DNA from: Alnus glutinosa
Lineage: Eukaryota > Streptophyta > Magnoliopsida > Fagales > Betulaceae
Length of the DNA stretch: 64,000 nt
NCBI RefSeq assembly: GCF_958979055.1
Contig: NC_084897.1
Span: 24,889,628 to 24,953,627 of the forward strand
Direction: 5' to 3'
Position numbers and translations under genes: made by a program. Numbering within the stretch: position 1 is the stretch's first letter; every line of letters begins with the position of its first letter. The notes beneath the pieces are model-generated. The model searched no databases, was not told where the DNA came from, and was given only the letters and a program-made list of their open reading frames with translations. Of this stretch, positions 1-10,874 are shown one piece after another.

Positions 1-409
1 TTTAAAAATCATTTTTTTTCTTTAAATCACACATTTTAAAACCGTAATTTTAAATCACACTTTTTAAAATTGCAAACTCAAACGGTCCCTTAATACATGT
101 TCAACATAGCTCTATCCTATTGGTCTGAACATGCACCATAAGCACCGACATATTTGGGGGCCACGCTTTGAATTTTTTTGTTTTTTTTATTTTTTAGATA
201 AATGCTTTGAAGTCTTTTCAATAATGCATGAATGGGCACAACGGCGTCAAGAATATGAGACATTGTTGAGACTTCCCACGACTAACATGTCAATAATGTA
301 GTTATCAATAAAAATAAAAAAAACATGTCAATAATGTAGTAATAGTATAATGGAGAATTTTCGCTTCTCATTCACACGTTGCAAGTTTGGGTGTCACATG
401 AACAATTAA
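1..409. other. Non-coding A+T-rich flank; end of a dispersed repeat
   Basis: No exon is visible. Bases 1-95 resemble the poly-purine/pyrimidine TTTAAATCAC-rich arms of the element at 8851-9120. AACATGTCAATAATGTAGT is repeated at about 283 and 323. The missing SABATH 3' exon was looked for here on the minus strand and not seen. Confidence 0.4.
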
Positions 410-772
410 GGACCCGTTTAGTGCGCCCCTCCTCCTCCCCCCCTCCATTTCATTTCCTGACAAAATATCATTGTCAGTGTCTAAATGCCAGTCTTTGGAC
501 AAAAGACTTTTGCTCATTTTGAAGCGTTAAGAAACTTCAACCCTCCCTTGAAATTCTAATTTTACCCCGCATGGCAAGAAAAAATCATTTTCTGAAAAAA
601 ACTGCTCCTGAAATTCATGCGGGATAAAATTGAAATTTCAGGAGAGGGGTGAAGCTCAAGAAGCTTCACGCTTCAAACCAATAAAACTCTTCTGCCAAAA
701 GTCTGGCATTCAGACACGGCATGCAAAGCTTGTTGTGGGGGAAAGGGGGGGAGGGGCGAACTAAACAAGGCC
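410..772. mobile_element. Tourist-type (PIF/Harbinger) foldback MITE with TAA target duplication
   Basis: A 363-bp element starts GGACCCGTTTAGTGCGCC and ends with the inverted partner (read inwards GGCCTTGTTTAGTTCGCC). Both ends are flanked by TAA (407-409 and 773-775), the PIF/Harbinger target duplication. The arms stay complementary deep into the element (about 508-560 pair with 612-680), so the whole unit can fold into one long hairpin. No coding capacity. It lies in, or just past, the third intron of the SABATH gene. Confidence 0.85.
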
Positions 773-829
773 TAAGACAAAGCCATTTGGCAACCCTCTC
801 ACTTTCTCCTTTCCTTATTTTTATTTTTC

Positions 830-985
830 TAAAAAACATCAACTTCAAAACATTCTTAACTTTTTTTACTTTTTATATCACATAAATAATTTTTTATTAC
901 TTAAATAAAAAAACTCACTACAATACATTTTTTTTTTTTTTTACTCTTTCATATAAATTCTTTTTACTTTATACCATCAATTTGC
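830..985. repeat. Dispersed A+T-rich repeat, copy 1
   Basis: A stretch built around CTTCAAAACATT, TTTTTATTACT and ACTTTATA..ATCA motifs recurs at about 4195-4395 and 14545-14700. It has no coding capacity. It probably belongs to one MITE-like or other non-autonomous family, but termini could not be fixed. Confidence 0.45.
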
Positions 986-1158
986 GAAAATCAATAAATA
1001 TTTTAGATTAATTAAGAAGAATATTTTCTGAAAGAATCTGATTCAGCAATTAATTTTACATCTATTTAAGAAATTCATACTAATTAAAGAGTCAGTTTTT
1101 GAAAGCGTAGGTATAGTAATTATATATTGTGAGTTGAATTTGGAGAAGTGGACGTTAC

Positions 1159-2597
1159 CTCGGAGACCATGTCATTGAGGGCCAAGGCCAAAAGCTCCCA
1201 AATGTAACAACACTCTTTGCTAGAGGGATCATCGCTGCTTCTCCCCAGAAATGTTAAAACCATTCGCCCTCCCGCCACCAACTCCTCCGCACGACACTTC
1301 AAAAACATTGAAAAATCGCTTTGAAATTGCTCGTAGTATGCCCGAAGTACGCCTGGCGGGCTTGTGGATGCCATGTAAATGTTCCCTTTGTTACTCTCCA
1401 ACCGTTCAGGAACCTAGAGAATTAACACTAACATTAATGTCTATTAACGTATAATTAATTAACCTCTCCTTAATTGGGTTATATATGTTTGGGAACAATA
1501 TATTGGAATTAATATCATTTAAAAACTTAAAATTTATTTCTTACAAAGTCCTTGTCGATCAAAATGTATGGCAATTATATAGCAGTTTTAATCCCTAATT
1601 TTGTATATATTTTCTGTATTTTTCTGTACGTTAAGAGTAGTTAACCTTAGATAACCATTGGAGGCCATAAGAAGAATGGACAAAATGGAGACTCTTGATC
1701 GGAAAAAGCCTGCCGTAGAAAGAACCAGGAACTCCAGAGATGAAACATAGACCAGAGCCAGTCCCCAGTTTCTTGCTCAGTTTGTTCAGGAAGCTTGGCA
1801 AGGACTTGAAAATTGTATTGAAGTCGTTCCCTGGAAGGTCGTTCAAGAAGACTTGATATTCAGGTGATTGATGGCCTAGGTTTCGGCGAAGCTTGTCCAC
1901 CACCTCGATAAGTTCAGAAGCCACGAAAAAAGTGTTTGGTCCAGAAGAACAACCCAAGTCTGCGATGGCTAGGCTTCTTGGCGTGATGCTGGAGTAGAGC
2001 TTGCTTATAGCTTCCTCTGTGATGGGCTTGGTCATAGATATTACTTTTTGCTGTACGTCCAAAGTCCAAACAAAGAATTTCAATGAGTTCGATCTTGTGT
2101 ATTTTCTCCACATGATGCACATAAATTGCGCAAATAACTTATCGTCGGTCATCAATGATTTTGATAATAAAATTAATACGATTGCGATTTAATTTCAACG
2201 AAGAGTTGAAATTAAAAAAATTAAAACATAGATATACTAATTTGACATTTTTAAAAATTAATGATATAAATTAATAAAAGATTAGAAATGGTAAGTGAAA
2301 TTTTTCCTATTATATATATACGTACGTGTACCAATTGAAAAAAGTCTGTGAAAAATGGTAAAAAAAAAAAAAAAATCCTTTTATAAACTCACGTGATAGT
2401 TTACCATCGAGGTGGTCATAATAACTGTGAAGCGGTCATAATAACTGTATAGCCAATTTATAATTAAAAATAAAAAATTGTAACAAAAGTCATAATACGT
2501 GAAAATAAACTTATTCCGTTCTCACAAGTGGGTAAAAGTCACTTAAAAAACTAGGTCTTTGTAAATTATATACAACGTGACCTTTTTTCTTTCTGGG

Positions 2598-2636
<39 letters not shown>

Positions 2637-3141
2637 TCTTGTCAGGGTGACTTGTACGTAACAATATATTTAGACCAAATAGCATGGTCAAGTACTGATC
2701 ATATATGAATAAAAATTCAATTCCATGCATATAAAAGAAAAGATAGCCAATTAAGCTACGGGTTATAATTACTTCTGTGAGATGACATGCAGGGATATGA
2801 TATGGGTTAAATAAAAAAGAAAAAAAGAACCGAGTTGCGGATATGGTAAATAATTAAATTCTGCATAGTAAAAACGCAGTGATCAATGGTGAGTATTTAG
2901 TACGTGTACTTCTAACTTCATATATTCCAAAAGATTTGACCCATTTTTAAATGGCATTGGCCTGATCGAGTGCTGGAACAATTAATCATCTATCACCTGC
3001 ATGCGTGAAAGTCAGTTTGTAAACGTAAAGAGAGGCCGGGAGCGGGTTGCTGATCAGTTTAATTACCTGAACTAGGGAGTTGTTTGCGTAACTTGTGTCT
3101 CCCATTCCTCCATTCATGTGAAGCACTTGAACAACTTCCAT
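1159..3141 (-). CDS. SABATH-family carboxyl methyltransferase, first three exons (incomplete)
   Basis: Three exons join in phase: 3141-3067 (25 codons), 2050-1646 (135) and 1413-1159 (85), with GT-AG introns. The 245 residues are the N-terminal two thirds of a SABATH S-adenosyl-methionine-dependent methyltransferase, which makes methyl esters of small acids such as salicylate, benzoate or jasmonate in the cytosol. The start [12 protein letters not shown] is typical of salicylate/benzoate enzymes. The SAM-binding motif [10 protein letters not shown] is at residues 56-65, and the [11 protein letters not shown] segment lines the substrate pocket; a Gln stands where salicylate enzymes usually have Met, so the substrate is not assigned. 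Family members have about 360-380 residues. The last exon or exons (about 120 residues) were not found in 1-1158, so they lie beyond the window or are lost. Family call is firm; completeness is not. Confidence 0.88.
2598..2638. repeat. (TA)n microsatellite
   Basis: A TA tract of about 40 bases with one G interruption, inside the first intron of the SABATH gene. Confidence 0.9.
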
Positions 3142-3153
3142 CTCTCTATATGG

Positions 3154-3158
<5 letters not shown>

Positions 3159-3192
<34 letters not shown>
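3159..3192. repeat. (CT)n microsatellite in the SABATH 5' leader
   Basis: About 17 CT units (GA on the gene strand) lie 18 bases upstream of the start codon and downstream of the TATA box, so they are probably transcribed as 5' UTR. GA tracts in plant leaders are often length-polymorphic and can bind GAGA-type factors. Confidence 0.9.
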
Positions 3193-3195
<3 letters not shown>

Positions 3196-3240
3196 GTAGC
3201 TGTGTGAGTTTGAGCTGATTGTGTGGAGGGAGAGGGTGCC

Positions 3241-3249
3241 GTATTTATA
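3241..3249 (-). promoter_or_regulatory. Probable TATA box of the SABATH gene
   Basis: The minus strand reads TATAAATAC about 100 bases upstream of the ATG at 3141, the usual place for a plant TATA box. A CT/GA microsatellite lies between it and the start codon. Confidence 0.55.
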
Positions 3250-3309
3250 ATCGCAGATGGCAATTGGCTAGTAAACTCTTTTCCCAAGATCGAACAAGTG
3301 GTCACCATT

Positions 3310-5505
3310 ATTTTGCTCGATCTCTCTGTCTCATGTCGTCAGCAATCCTTTTAGGAAGATACTAGCTGTCTAGTGGCCACGATTACCTTTTGTTTCTTTT
3401 TTTTGCCTTATTGGGCTTATGATTGATGTAAACTATTGGTAGAGGACAATGGGTTGGTAGGTATGAGGTGAAACGCAGGGTTCGCCTTATCATGTTCTTA
3501 GCTTCTTAAGTTAAAATTGTATTTTGACTCGTCATAGACGAAGATGAAATTAATTTTTTATTTTTATTTTATTTTGAGTAATTAATTTTACAGTACTTTA
3601 TCAGTGTGGGCCGTCGGGTGAGCATTTTGTAGGAATTTTGAAAATATAAAAGATACGGTACATTTATAATTTCTATTTAACTTTTATATAATTTTTTAAA
3701 AAATTAATTATTGAATATGTATTTACAAAAATAGATTCAATAGTTAATTAATTTGAAAATAATTATTAGAATTGAACAAAAATGACATCAAAAAGTTATA
3801 CAATAATCATTTCTCGATTATAAAAATATAATAAGGATGATTTTAAATATAGCGGTTAAAAAAAAATAATAAAAAGAAAGAAATGATAGGTAGGAAAGAA
3901 TCTCTGGATCTAGGCATGGTACCCACACAAAACGTGGAATATTGTCAGTCCCATGACTTGTTGCGGCAGATTATGATATCATGCAGTGCAGTGGATAAGA
4001 ATTCTCCGTTTCATTTGCGATTAGTTTATTTAAAGGGGTAAAATAGTAAAAATAAAATAAATTAAAAATTTTACCTTTTTAAAAATAGCCGACTCCTTTT
4101 CATTTTAAACATCCGTTTCCCCCGTAGTAGTGTGACTTTGGCGATGACCGACCACATAAAGTTCCGTAATCATCCTTACTTTCATTTTTTTTATTTTTTT
4201 ATTTTTTTATTTTTTTTCACTTCTTAACTTCAAAACATTTAATTTAATTTTATTTAATTCACTTTTTACATCATATTAATTATTTTTTATTACTATTTTT
4301 AAAAAATATTCACTTCAAAACAATTTTTTTTTCAACTTTTCATAAAAAAACTAAAAAAAGTTACTTTTTTTCTACTTTATATCATATTAAACGATTCCAT
4401 TTCTTAATCAAACAAAAATTTCACTGTAAAATCATTAACCATATGGTGAAATTCTCCGACCATGTTCAGTGCTTTATGATGTCGGCCGGTGCATAATTGC
4501 TTGATTGATGATGATATGTATTATTCCATCACATTATCATACATCAATCTTATACCAAAACATATTAGATGTGTGATGTATGTATATGGGATTTATATAT
4601 ATAGAGTCTATATGCATGAGTCTCATACCTTATATATTTTAATGTAGTGATATAAAAAATCATTTTTCATTGATAATTCAGTTCCTTTGACAGGTGTGCC
4701 CCTGCCACCCGCTTACAGCAGCCCTTTCTATTATTTCCTGACATTTCACGTCTCCTACTCTCACCATTATTTTCTTCATTTGTTTTTTTTCTTGCAAAGG
4801 AATATTTTTGCAAAGGAATATTTAATTATGTTTAGTAAAACCTTTTCACGTCACATTCTATTTATTTATTTATTTTGCGGCTTAAATTAAAGAAAGACGC
4901 CTTTCAGCCTTTGCCTATCAAACTAGCCACGATTGAGGTGCCAAGAGGAAACCGACCCGGATCCGGAAATTAGATTTTTTATTTTTTATTTTTTTTCTAA
5001 ATATTTATATTTACAAATTTGTCGTATGGTAATATATATTATTATATGTGTGAAATGTAATTTAAACTATAAAATAAATTATTATCATTTCAAATGAAAT
5101 AAAAAGGATGTTGATCTGATCCTTTTACTTAACAAGGCATATATATAAATATTAATTAGAAACATGCTGCCTCTCCATCCCACATCAGTCTCTTTTTTAA
5201 GTTCACCATTATATTTGTAGGAGATTTAATGTGAATTTGAAAATAATATGAATGGAGATAGAAAAATAGTATTTCTCTATTAATTAAGCTAGTTATTAAT
5301 AACATTTTTGTTGAATGAAAATGAAATTCCTCACGGGATTTCTTTCCATTTTAAAAGGGAAGGATATATGCGCACAACATATATAAAAATGTATCTGACG
5401 GCTAAAATTCATCTCCCCAATTTCAATAAATTCTTCTGACCGAACGAGGAGCTCATTTCTTCTACCTTTCTCTAGTGTAGCTCTTATTTTTTCTTTATTC
5501 AAATC
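3310..5505. other. Gene-free intergenic stretch
   Basis: Strongly A+T-rich with short ORFs only. Apart from the dispersed repeat near 4195-4395 and homopolymer runs, nothing is recognised on either strand. Confidence 0.5.
4195..4395. repeat. Dispersed A+T-rich repeat, copy 2
   Basis: Shares CTTCAAAACATT, TTTTTATTACT and CTACTTTATATCAT with the stretches at 830-985 and 14545-14700. Non-coding. Confidence 0.45.
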
Positions 5506-5509
5506 AACT

Positions 5510-5790
5510 ATTTATTTTTTTATTTTTTTTTTTTAGGAAAAGATGGAATTATATTAATTAAGAAATCACTGAGCAGTAACAAGATCCTGGATGAAGGATG
5601 GACATTCTTCCTTCCAGACTACATCGTGTATAACATTCAAAGCATGCTTAGCTAAAGTGGTTAAACAGTGGGCCACTTGATTAGCTTCCTCCACACAAAG
5701 CTTACTGGCCAAGCCAGCAACTTCAACAACCGGGCCTTTGTCTCATCAACAATGTTGCCAAAACTACTCCAACATGAATGTTTGAGTTTA
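5510..5790 (-). pseudogene. LINE relic: 3' end of an RNase H-like domain with poly(A)
   Basis: On the minus strand 5760-5566 reads as the C-terminal end of a plant LINE RNase H domain: VEEANQVAHCLTTLAKHAL, then VVWKEECPSFIQDLV, then a stop at 5566. The asparagine/histidine-containing block and the following W..E..P segment are typical of this domain. The T-rich tract at 5510-5534 is the poly(A) tail of this minus-strand copy. Upstream similarity fades, so the copy is 5'-truncated or decayed. Confidence 0.75.
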
Positions 5791-5799
5791 AAGCATTCA

Positions 5800-6900
5800 C
5801 TACATGTGAATCCTATATATTCAATAGTTTATAGTGGTACCAAAATTAATTACCAAAAAAGACTATTAGGTGCATTTGGATTCGGGATCCGGTTAACGTT
5901 ATTTTAAGGATAAAATTGTTTATAAAAATGTGAAAAAATAATTTTACCCCTTAAATAAAACTAACTGGAGAGATGATCATTGTCCCTATAATATAGGTAT
6001 GCCCTGCACTTTCAATATCATAGCTAACATTCAACTCTTATTATTATTAATAAATTTTGTTGCAAATTGGATTTGGACACGTTACTTTGATAGATTGGGT
6101 TGAAAATTTTCTCCAAACATCCTTATAAAGTTGTCATCAGGGACCTCTAAAAATTTGGAAGCCAATTTCGTCACACTGAGAAGAGCTTGCAAACCTCATA
6201 CCGGTGAGGTCATCACAATTACGTACGTCGTGCTGCTAGGTACTATTATTATAATTTATACACCAGCTAGCTTCCACTGATTGGGCAGCCCATTTTGGCA
6301 CTTTTTACCCGTGACGTCATCACATGACGCTAGCTGCCTCGTTTCATTACCTTCAACTAATAATATGGCTTTAGCTAATTATAGTGTAATTCACAAAAAG
6401 TAATCTGCAGTGTTAGTTGGGTTGTGAATTAATTGGAGATATGTGCTCACCAACCAGATTCATTTTACAATCAACAAAGTTTTCCTTCGTTCAGTTTATT
6501 AAATATCTGATTTTTATATAATTTTTAAAACACTAAAAAGATATATCAATTAGATAAATTTACTTCAACCTAATTTTTTTTAAAAGAAAAAAAAATAAAA
6601 ATTGATCTTTTTGCAACCTCTTTTTTTAAAAAAATATATATGTAAAAAAAATTGATGATTAGTACGTATTGTCAAATACACGTACATGTCGTGGAAAACA
6701 TAAATACCGACATCAACAAACGTTAAAATATCCGATGATGATTCGATTCGCACGTTTTTTGTCGTCCCTCCAATATTTATGTGGTCCTTTTTCTCGTGTA
6801 TCATGCAATTAGGGTGGGTTGGGGATCGAACAGAACAGGACGAAGACTTGGTAGATTGGCAGTCGCCAGGTTTGACTTTGAAGGGAGATTAGAGAGGGAT
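5800..6900. other. Gene-free intergenic stretch
   Basis: No coding similarity. Around 5880-5970 a short imperfect inverted repeat is visible (GGATAAAATTGTTT against TAATTTTACCCC-type sequence). The rest is A+T-rich single-copy-looking DNA. Confidence 0.4.
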
Positions 6901-6902
6901 AG

Positions 6903-7316
6903 TTGGCCGGGCAGGCGGGCATTGAGATTAAGCAAAACTACAAAGTAGTACAATTAATTAAAATCAATTCAAGTGTTAGGATTGGATTACTTATTTTCGT
7001 TCTAGTTAGAGCCGAGTTGACCTTCGTCCCTGAGCGAGATTATATGTTCACGTTTCCTTATTTTATTTTTCTGAGCAGTGAACAAGCACCGGAGCGTGGA
7101 ATTCTTGCGTCGGCGGGTGGATTTCTTGCTCCGGCTCGTAGATCTCATGCGACGCAACTCCCTGTCTTGCTAGTTTTTGTTGCTGCAGCGTTTTGGATTT
7201 TTTTCTGCTTTAATGTTATTTTATCTTATTTAGGTTATTGTCTTCTTTTAAGGAAAATTATTGTATTTGAATTTGTATTGATGACTCTAATTTCTACGGT
7301 CCAAGATTTAGACTAG
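6903..7316 (+). other. 137-codon open frame of unknown nature
   Basis: An open frame without a convincing start (the first codon is not a strong ATG). It encodes a stretch rich in Phe, Leu and Val with one probable membrane-spanning segment near residues 86-120. It was not recognised as any family. A somewhat G+C-richer patch (about 7080-7190) interrupts the A+T-rich surroundings. It could be a decayed gene fragment or chance; no promoter or splice context supports a gene. Confidence 0.15.
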
Positions 7317-7319
7317 AAC

Positions 7320-8850
7320 AATACTTTTACCGCTTCGGATGGTTGTTATTTTCAAGTGAGGGCACATATAAGCTTGTCTTAATCTGTACTTCTTTAACTT
7401 CTATAACCATCTTGTACGGCCCTTTGTGAGGACTAATTCATTTGTTCAACTCATTTTCTACCCTTTGCAATTATTTTAGTGCTGTTTTGATTTGTTTTTG
7501 GTCTATTATTAGAGAGTTCACCTATTTTTTGTTTATAGGATCGTCCAGTTCTTCCTCCTTTTGAATAAGGAGAATAAATTATCCTCCCCTATAACATTTT
7601 TCCTTAATCAAGTAGAAGAAAGAAAAAAAAAAAAAAAAAAAAAGGATTAATCAGCTCTTTCTTCATATAAAGTAAAAATGTATGCGTTTATATGAATCCG
7701 TGCATGGTTATTATTAGTTTATTTAAATATTATTAGATTGTATTGTTTAAGTTAATTAGATAAATTTTTTTTATTATTTTTTACTTATTAGCTTATAGAA
7801 ATTTAATTTACCAACCTTAAATTTATAACAAATATGATCACAAGACAAACCTTTTTTTTTTTTTTTTTTTTTAATATAAGTACAGTCCATTACTAAAAAG
7901 ACAGGTTACAATGAAACAAAAAGTCAATAGGCGTGGGCTCCCAATAATAGACCCAAATAGAATAAACAATGATGAAACACTAAACAAAAAAGGCAATGGA
8001 TCCAATAATAATTTAAAGGAACCATAAAAGACTTAGACCTCTATATCTTGGACAAAAGTCAAGAAATGAGGTGCATAAAGCAGCTAAATCTCCAAAACAA
8101 AGAACACGAATAGGAGCATAACAGTCACGAGACTCTTCAATTATACGCATACCCTTATTTGGTAAGGACAACAAAGGTTGAGAGAGGAAGGTACTGCAGA
8201 ACACAAAACATGATCTGTCTTCAAGGAGAATAAACTCCATAAGTAAAGAATTTCCTCCAAAATGAGACCGTAAAAGATTCAAACCCACGAACAACACACA
8301 AAAGGAAAAAAAATACAAATACAAAGCAAATACAGAAAAAATAACAACAAACACACAACAAAGGTACATAAATATAGAAAAAGAACATAATTACAAAAAA
8401 TAAAATAAAATAAAATAAAATCAAGCCCATAAATAAGTAGCACCATATGGCATATGTAGAGGCGAAGGCGACGTGGTGGTGCGTGGGATCCATTCACCTG
8501 CGCGTGAAAGCCACAAGGAGGCTCGTGAAAGCCACAATGATGTGTGTGAGGCACTAAGGCGGCTAACGGTTGCGGCGAGACCGAAAGAGATGGTGGAGGG
8601 GCATGTTAATGGCGGGGTTGATCAAAGATGACAGATTGAGCTTTAAAAAAAAAAAAAAAAAAAAAAAAAAGGGTCAAAATTGAGACCCAAATCAGATACA
8701 GACAAAGAATGTGAGATGTGGCAGCTCCAAGGAGGCGAACTATTTATGCCTTATGACTTTATCCACAAATTTGAATACTCCAATATCGAGTCTATATGGA
8801 TGTATTTTATAGTCTACATATTAGCGTAATGCTTTTTTCACCATTGTTTA
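7320..8850. other. Gene-free stretch with a retroposon-like insert
   Basis: A T tract at 7852-7872 followed by several hundred bases of higher-complexity sequence looks like a minus-strand retroposon with a poly(A) tail, but no reverse transcriptase or RNase H motif could be read. A second A tract of about 27 bases lies near 8643-8670 on the plus strand. Confidence 0.35.
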
Positions 8851-9120
8851 GAATTTGTTTGGGTTTACGATTTTAAAATGTACAATTTAAATATATGATT
8901 TTTAAAAACGCAGTTAAGCGTTTGGTAAAATCGCAGGTTAATCTTTAAAATTATGCTTTTTTTAAAAAAAAAACAAAACACCGCATTGATTGTGATTTGA
9001 AAAAACAGTTTTTTACGTTTTCAAATCGCAATTTTTTAAAAATGCAATTACAATTTATGTTATGCGATTTGGTTTAAAATCGTAATTTTTATCTACGAAA
9101 TCGCAATTCCAAATGCATTC
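8851..9120. mobile_element. Foldback MITE with TTA target duplication
   Basis: The ends are inverted partners: left GAATTTGTTTGGGTTTACGA, right read inwards GAATGCATTTGGAATTGCGA. The interior carries repeated AAAATCGCA/TGCGATTT blocks in both orientations. TTA flanks both ends (8848-8850 and 9121-9123), which fits a PIF/Harbinger-type MITE. Non-coding. Confidence 0.65.
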
Positions 9121-9129
9121 TTATTCTTC

Positions 9130-10570
9130 TTTGAAACCGCAAGATGATTTGAGCTTAACATTATATCTATCCCATTTTATTTACAATATTCTAAATATTA
9201 ACAATGTAATTAGAAAAATATTAGCAGTACAAATTAGAACATAATATTATTAAAAAAAAAAAATGAAGTTATAGATACTTATACGAGCTAAACTAAGCCT
9301 ATAATTGGACCGATCATGTAATAAATAAATCTAAATTTTTGTTCAAATTCGTTTTATTTATTAAATAATCAAACTCAAGTTAAGTTTGTACAAGTTAACT
9401 GTAGCTGTATGAATAGTTTAGTTCTTTTGTAGTCCTAGATTCAACAAAACCGATTAAAGAAAAAAAATTAAATTAACAAGTAGATAAACAAAATTATTAT
9501 TTTTATTTATTTTGAAAAACAAATAGCAATGTTAGGCCTCGGTGAGTTTACTTACAGTTTTGTTGATTTTTAGTACAATGTTACATTATTTCAAATAGGG
9601 CTATAAATGAGCCGAATTTGGGCGAACAATACCTGTGCGAGCTCAGCTTGTTTAGTTTTTACTTAATCTCGAGTTCGAGCCAAGCTCAAGACGAGTATTA
9701 AAAGATGAGCTCGAGCTCGAGCTCGACAAGAAAATACCTTGTGTGAGCGTGACCTTAACTCGCCTATTTGCCGAGTCGAGTGCCTTATCGAGTACTCGGC
9801 TCAGCTCAAGAAAAAGTTTTTCATATTTAATTTTTTTTTTCTTTCTTTTTGGGGGGGTTGGGGGTTGGGTTGGGGATAAAAAAGAGGGGAAGATGAAGGC
9901 CATGGTTATAGCTCTCTCTTTCTCTTTTGGTTCTCGCCCATTTTCGAAGGCCTCGCCAGCCTTTGCCTCTTCTCTTTGTTTCTATTTCAATCTTCGCATA
10001 TTGAAGACGGAATGTGGGCTTCTGACACCATGGCTGCCAGAGAGGAGATATTTGAAAATTAGCAAGGATGCGTGGGTGACATGATTTGAGTGTAATAGTT
10101 AATTTCAAACTTCATCGAAAAGAGAAAATGAAGGTTGCAGAAAACCCAACAAAAGAGTTGAAGAAAACCAATGAAAAAAAAAAAAAAAAAAACACGAAAA
10201 GAAAGAGAAGTGCATTGCATTATGGAAGAGAAATGAAAGATGCACGGGGACTTTAGAAGATGGAAGGGAGATGTGGTGTCAGCTGAAGATTGATGGTTAG
10301 AATGAAGAGATGTGAAGTTAGCATAGGAAAGAGAAATGTAAAGAAAAAATGTTACAATAATAAGAAATGAAGTGCCGTGTTGACTATTCAAATGGGAAGA
10401 GTGTTGAATGTTAACTAAGAGTTCAAATTGAACCAAACAACTCTTAATTTTATATAAATATATAAAAGGTGAAAAAAGTTACGTAATACAATTGATCAAC
10501 CAGAATTTATATATATATTGAATTAGGTTGTTACTACTTTTCAATGTTTGGTACATATCTAATAAAAATA
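9130..10570. other. Gene-free stretch with GAGCTC-rich palindromes
   Basis: Between about 9600 and 9815 there are many GAGCTCGAGC-type palindromes and GAGCCGAA words of the kind found at the ends of old transposons; similar GAGCGAGCCGAA words recur near 11818. Long opposite-strand open frames at 9743-10436 are low-complexity and not believed to be genes. Confidence 0.4.
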
Positions 10571-10742
10571 GAGAAATGATTTTTGCACATCAGTTGTACA
10601 TCTTTTGTACATCATTTTTTAAAATCAACCATTGAATTTGTAAGGCTCACAAGGATCCACACGTAAGTCCTACAGTTCCAACGGTTGATTTAGAAAAGTG
10701 ATGTACAAAAGATGTACAAGTGATGTGCATGTAACATATCTC
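10571..10742. mobile_element. Foldback MITE (172 bp)
   Basis: Inner arms match almost perfectly: GCACATCAGTTGTACATCTT at 10585 pairs with the inverted partner ending at 10728, with one mismatch over 30 bases. The weaker outer ends (GAGAAATGAT against GAGATATGTT read inwards) define 10571-10742. No clear target duplication. Confidence 0.7.
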
Positions 10743-10747
10743 AGGGG

Positions 10748-10870
10748 AGTGATCCTTACACTCACAATGCACAACAATGACACAACACCAAGACATAATG
10801 GAGTGGGGCCCATGTGTGAGTCCCACTCCATTGTGCCTTGGTGTTGTGTAATATGAGTGTTTTAATTATT
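10748..10870. mobile_element. Foldback MITE-like hairpin
   Basis: ACACAACACCAAGACATAAT at 10779 pairs with its inverted partner ending near 10849 (stem about 28 bases, two or three mismatches, loop GCCCATGTGTGAGT). The outer words GATCCTTACACTC resemble the termini of the element at 14195-14374, suggesting a related family. Confidence 0.6.
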
Positions 10871-10874
10871 TATG

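Noticed and set aside
8013..8554. Overlapping minus-strand frames of 90-118 codons
   Set aside because: Low-complexity Phe/Leu/Tyr-rich translation of A+T-rich DNA, no family match, no splice or promoter context.
9743..10436. Frames of 83-125 codons on both strands
   Set aside because: Homopolymer-rich, mutually overlapping and unlike any family.
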